This document shows positions 50,757 through 52,535 of a DNA stretch of 52,535 bases, one piece after another. Every line of letters begins with the position of its first letter. Within the stretch, counting starts at the first letter, position 1. Source of the stretch: Bacteroides sp. (GTDB taxonomy: Bacteria > Bacteroidota > Bacteroidia > Bacteroidales > Bacteroidaceae); assembly GCA_017630035.1 (NCBI GenBank), contig JAGBWA010000107.1, positions 1 to 52,535 on the forward strand, read 5' to 3'. The translations under genes and the position numbers were made by a program. The notes under the pieces are model-generated. The model worked only from the letters and a program-made list of their open reading frames with translations, was not told where the DNA came from and did not search any database.

Positions 50757-52033
50757 CGATTGAGCCAAGGTTCTGGATTGAGTTTATCTTTCTCTTTGCG
50801 CAACTGGAAGTGGAGTACGGTGCGACCGCCATCGGCTACATTTGAGAAGATAGGGCCAAGTTCTTGCTTAGTTACAACGGTATCGCCTTGCTTCACGTTG
50901 ACCGATGAAAGGTTACAATAAACCGATATGTATGCTCCATGACGAACGAGGACATTAAAGAGTCCATTCAATTTGAATACAGCAGCAACCTTTCCATTGA
51001 AAATAGCACGTGCTTGCGCTCCTTTTTGTCCCTGTATGTCAATGCCTTTATTGTCTAATTTTACATTGCGAAGCCCTTCTACAGTATATTGTCCATAATG
51101 GCTAACAATAATGTAAGAACCTGTTATAGGCATAGGCAACTTACCGCGATTGGAAGCAAAATCGGACGAAAGTGCTACATCGGCTTTACTCATTGTGAAG
51201 CCGCTTGTCGAGCTCTTTGCCGTAGTAGTTGTTTTCTTTTCCGTTGTTTTTCCTTTTGCCTTGGCCTCTTTACGTGCTTCAGCTTCTGCTTCCTTACGAG
51301 CACGTTCTATCTCCTCTGCAATCAATTTATCAATGCGGTTGTTCAGTTGTGTAGCTTGTTGACGTTTTTTATTCAGTTCCGACTGGATATTCTTTTGCTT
51401 TTTCTGCAAAGCAGAGACTAACGTCCGCTTTTCTTTCTCTTGCTTCTCCAACTTACCTTTTTCTGCTTCACGTTCGGCAAGCAATTTTTGTTTAGCATCT
51501 TTTACCGATTGCAACTCTTGTCGCTTATTGTCGGTTTCGTGTTGTTTCTTCTTCAAGTCTTCGCCTTGCAAACGCTGATAAGTAGCATATTCGCGTACAT
51601 ACCTCAAGCGGCGATAGGTTTGCGCTAAGTTTTCGGCCGAGAAAATAAACATCAACTTTTCTTCAATAGAACGATTCTTTTGCAAGTATTGTACCGATGC
51701 TTCATACTTTTGCTTTTTATCCTTCAAATCACGCTCTAATACTGATAATTGACGATTGAGCGAATGTAACTCCTTTTCTACCAAGTTGACCTCATTTGTC
51801 AATGTATCAATATATTTCTTTCGATCCTTAATCTGCCCGGTTAATGTGGCAAGTCCGTTCAATTGACTTCCCACATCCTTCTTAGTCGTTGTAAGCAAAG
51901 ATTCTTGTTCAGCAATTTGTTTCTGCAATTCACTATGACGCTGCTCCAACTCACGTATCAGTTTGTTGGATTGCGCAAATAGTGGCATTACACCAAAGGC
52001 AAATAATAATAGGAGCAAAAGTCTTAGCTTCAT
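50753..52033 (-). CDS. EnvC-like murein hydrolase activator (degenerate LytM/M23 domain)
   Basis: The 426-residue protein has a signal peptide (MKLRLLLLLLFAFGVMPLFAQ), a long coiled coil (residues about 22-260, IRELEQRHSELQKQIAEQE and on), a low-complexity Lys/Thr/Ala linker, and a C-terminal LytM fold. The zinc ligands of active M23 enzymes are lost: NKGIDIQG has Asn where the first His is expected, and GGRTVLHFQLR lacks the first His of HxH. So it should activate amidases at the septum instead of cutting peptidoglycan itself, as EnvC does. Its start overlaps the DUF4292 stop by 4 bp. Confidence 0.92.
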   Translation of the reverse strand: MKLRLLLLLLFAFGVMPLFAQSNKLIRELEQRHSELQKQIAEQESLLTTTKKDVGSQLNGLATLTGQIKDRKKYIDTLTNEVNLVEKELHSLNRQLSVLERDLKDKKQKYEASVQYLQKNRSIEEKLMFIFSAENLAQTYRRLRYVREYATYQRLQGEDLKKKQHETDNKRQELQSVKDAKQKLLAEREAEKGKLEKQEKEKRTLVSALQKKQKNIQSELNKKRQQATQLNNRIDKLIAEEIERARKEAEAEARKEAKAKGKTTEKKTTTTAKSSTSGFTMSKADVALSSDFASNRGKLPMPITGSYIIVSHYGQYTVEGLRNVKLDNKGIDIQGQKGAQARAIFNGKVAAVFKLNGLFNVLVRHGAYISVYCNLSSVNVKQGDTVVTKQELGPIFSNVADGGRTVLHFQLRKEKDKLNPEPWLNR

Positions 52034-52535
52034 AGGCTGAGTAATAGTTGAAGTATTTCTTGGAGTGAAACTTGTGTATATCTATCAGAGAGTTGAGTAG
52101 GCGTTAGTGTAAAAGGTGCCGCAGAGAAATCGCTCAAAGTAATTTTACCTTTGTTCAAAGATGGTATTCCTAATTCACTACCCGACAATGTGCGACGTCC
52201 ACCGGGTTGTGCAGCTTCTTTAATCAGTTTTTCAAGTTTATCGAACGTAGCATCTTTAGGCAACATGCCTTTCAACTCATCTCGATTGGTACGTACATAA
52301 CGATGCCCCATTCTATCCACTAAAAGCAGGTCGTCGGGTGTAACTTCCACACGCGCTACCTCACTACGCAAAATAGGCATCAAAAAAGAGAGTTGCACAC
52401 GTTCGCAACTTATCATTTTAAATGTTCCATTCACGGTAAACAAAGCTTATCTCGTAGGCACAACCAATTCCACTCTTGCCGACAAGCAATCTGCCGGTTT
52501 CTCTTCTTCTATGGGGAGTTTGGTGGTTTTACAGC
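52030..52535 (-). pseudogene. DUF4292-family lipoprotein gene with an in-frame stop (5' end outside window)
   Basis: From the window end the minus strand reads a lipobox-like Cys then KTTKLPIEEEKPADCLSARV, ELVVPTR, a TAA at 52447-52449, and in the same frame ALFTVNGTFKMISCERVQLS and a complete DUF4292 domain (PILRSEVARVEVTPDDLLLVDRMGHRYV) to the stop at 52030. Both sides of the TAA fit the family and share the frame, so one base change or a sequence error best explains it. The remaining ORF could restart at TTG 52443 or ATG 52416, but without the lipid anchor. DUF4292 proteins commonly precede the EnvC-like gene in Bacteroidota. Confidence 0.7.

Overview
The window comes from a member of the Bacteroidales (phylum Bacteroidota). 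The evidence is a SusC/SusD outer-membrane pair, many lipoproteins with short signal peptides, families typical of the group (DUF4878, DUF4922, DUF3316, DUF4292, GH171/NamZ), and repeated use of the Bacteroidota promoter (TTTG, about 20 bp, TAnnTTTG) in place of the usual -35/-10. Genus and species cannot be set from what is visible.

Layout. 1-9605 (minus strand): a small polysaccharide-utilisation locus with a SusD lipoprotein cut by the window start, a SusC TonB-dependent receptor, a GH43 lipoprotein, a histidine phosphatase and a GH127 beta-L-arabinofuranosidase; the likely targets are arabinofuranosyl glycans. 9640-14177 (minus): a PmbA/TldD pair, diadenylate cyclase CdaA and dihydropteroate synthase. 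14304-17487 (plus): MurF and an ABC ATPase/permease pair. 17503-23590: VanZ-like protein, NSS sodium symporter, helix-hairpin-helix protein, LolD-like ATPase, TcdA and a Kef-type antiporter. 23719-26149: asd, followed by a GH5 gene lying between two copies of the last 24 bp of asd. 26337-28299: a membrane protein/XRE regulator pair, a DUF4878 lipoprotein and a YiiX-like peptidase.

28462-37052 (plus) is the most distinctive block. One run of close or overlapping genes encodes a NamZ exo-muramidase, a sodium:solute symporter, a tandem GT2, a GalT/HIT-like DUF4922 domain fused to a SpoIID domain, an AmpG-like permease and a BadF-type amino-sugar kinase. It reads as a peptidoglycan salvage pathway from outside the cell to the cytoplasm, with an unusual fusion protein in the middle.

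37004-52535: FKBP-type lipoprotein, glycyl-tRNA synthetase, an isolated 38-residue membrane-protein gene with its own promoter and terminator, ParC, DUF3316, an S41 protease, tRNA-Leu(UAG), a ComF-like protein, a CYTH protein with a 45-residue membrane protein upstream, RF2, an acyl-CoA synthetase, an M20 deacylase, an EnvC-like protein and a DUF4292 lipoprotein gene with an in-frame stop.

The non-coding DNA is rich in structure. Two unrelated arrays (5009-5081 and 46270-46389) share one geometry: a 5-mer and its reverse complement alternate every 11 bp, giving a 22-bp period. A different 7-bp repeat, ATAA(A/C)TC on the coding strand, fills several gaps inside operons and runs into the ends of genes.
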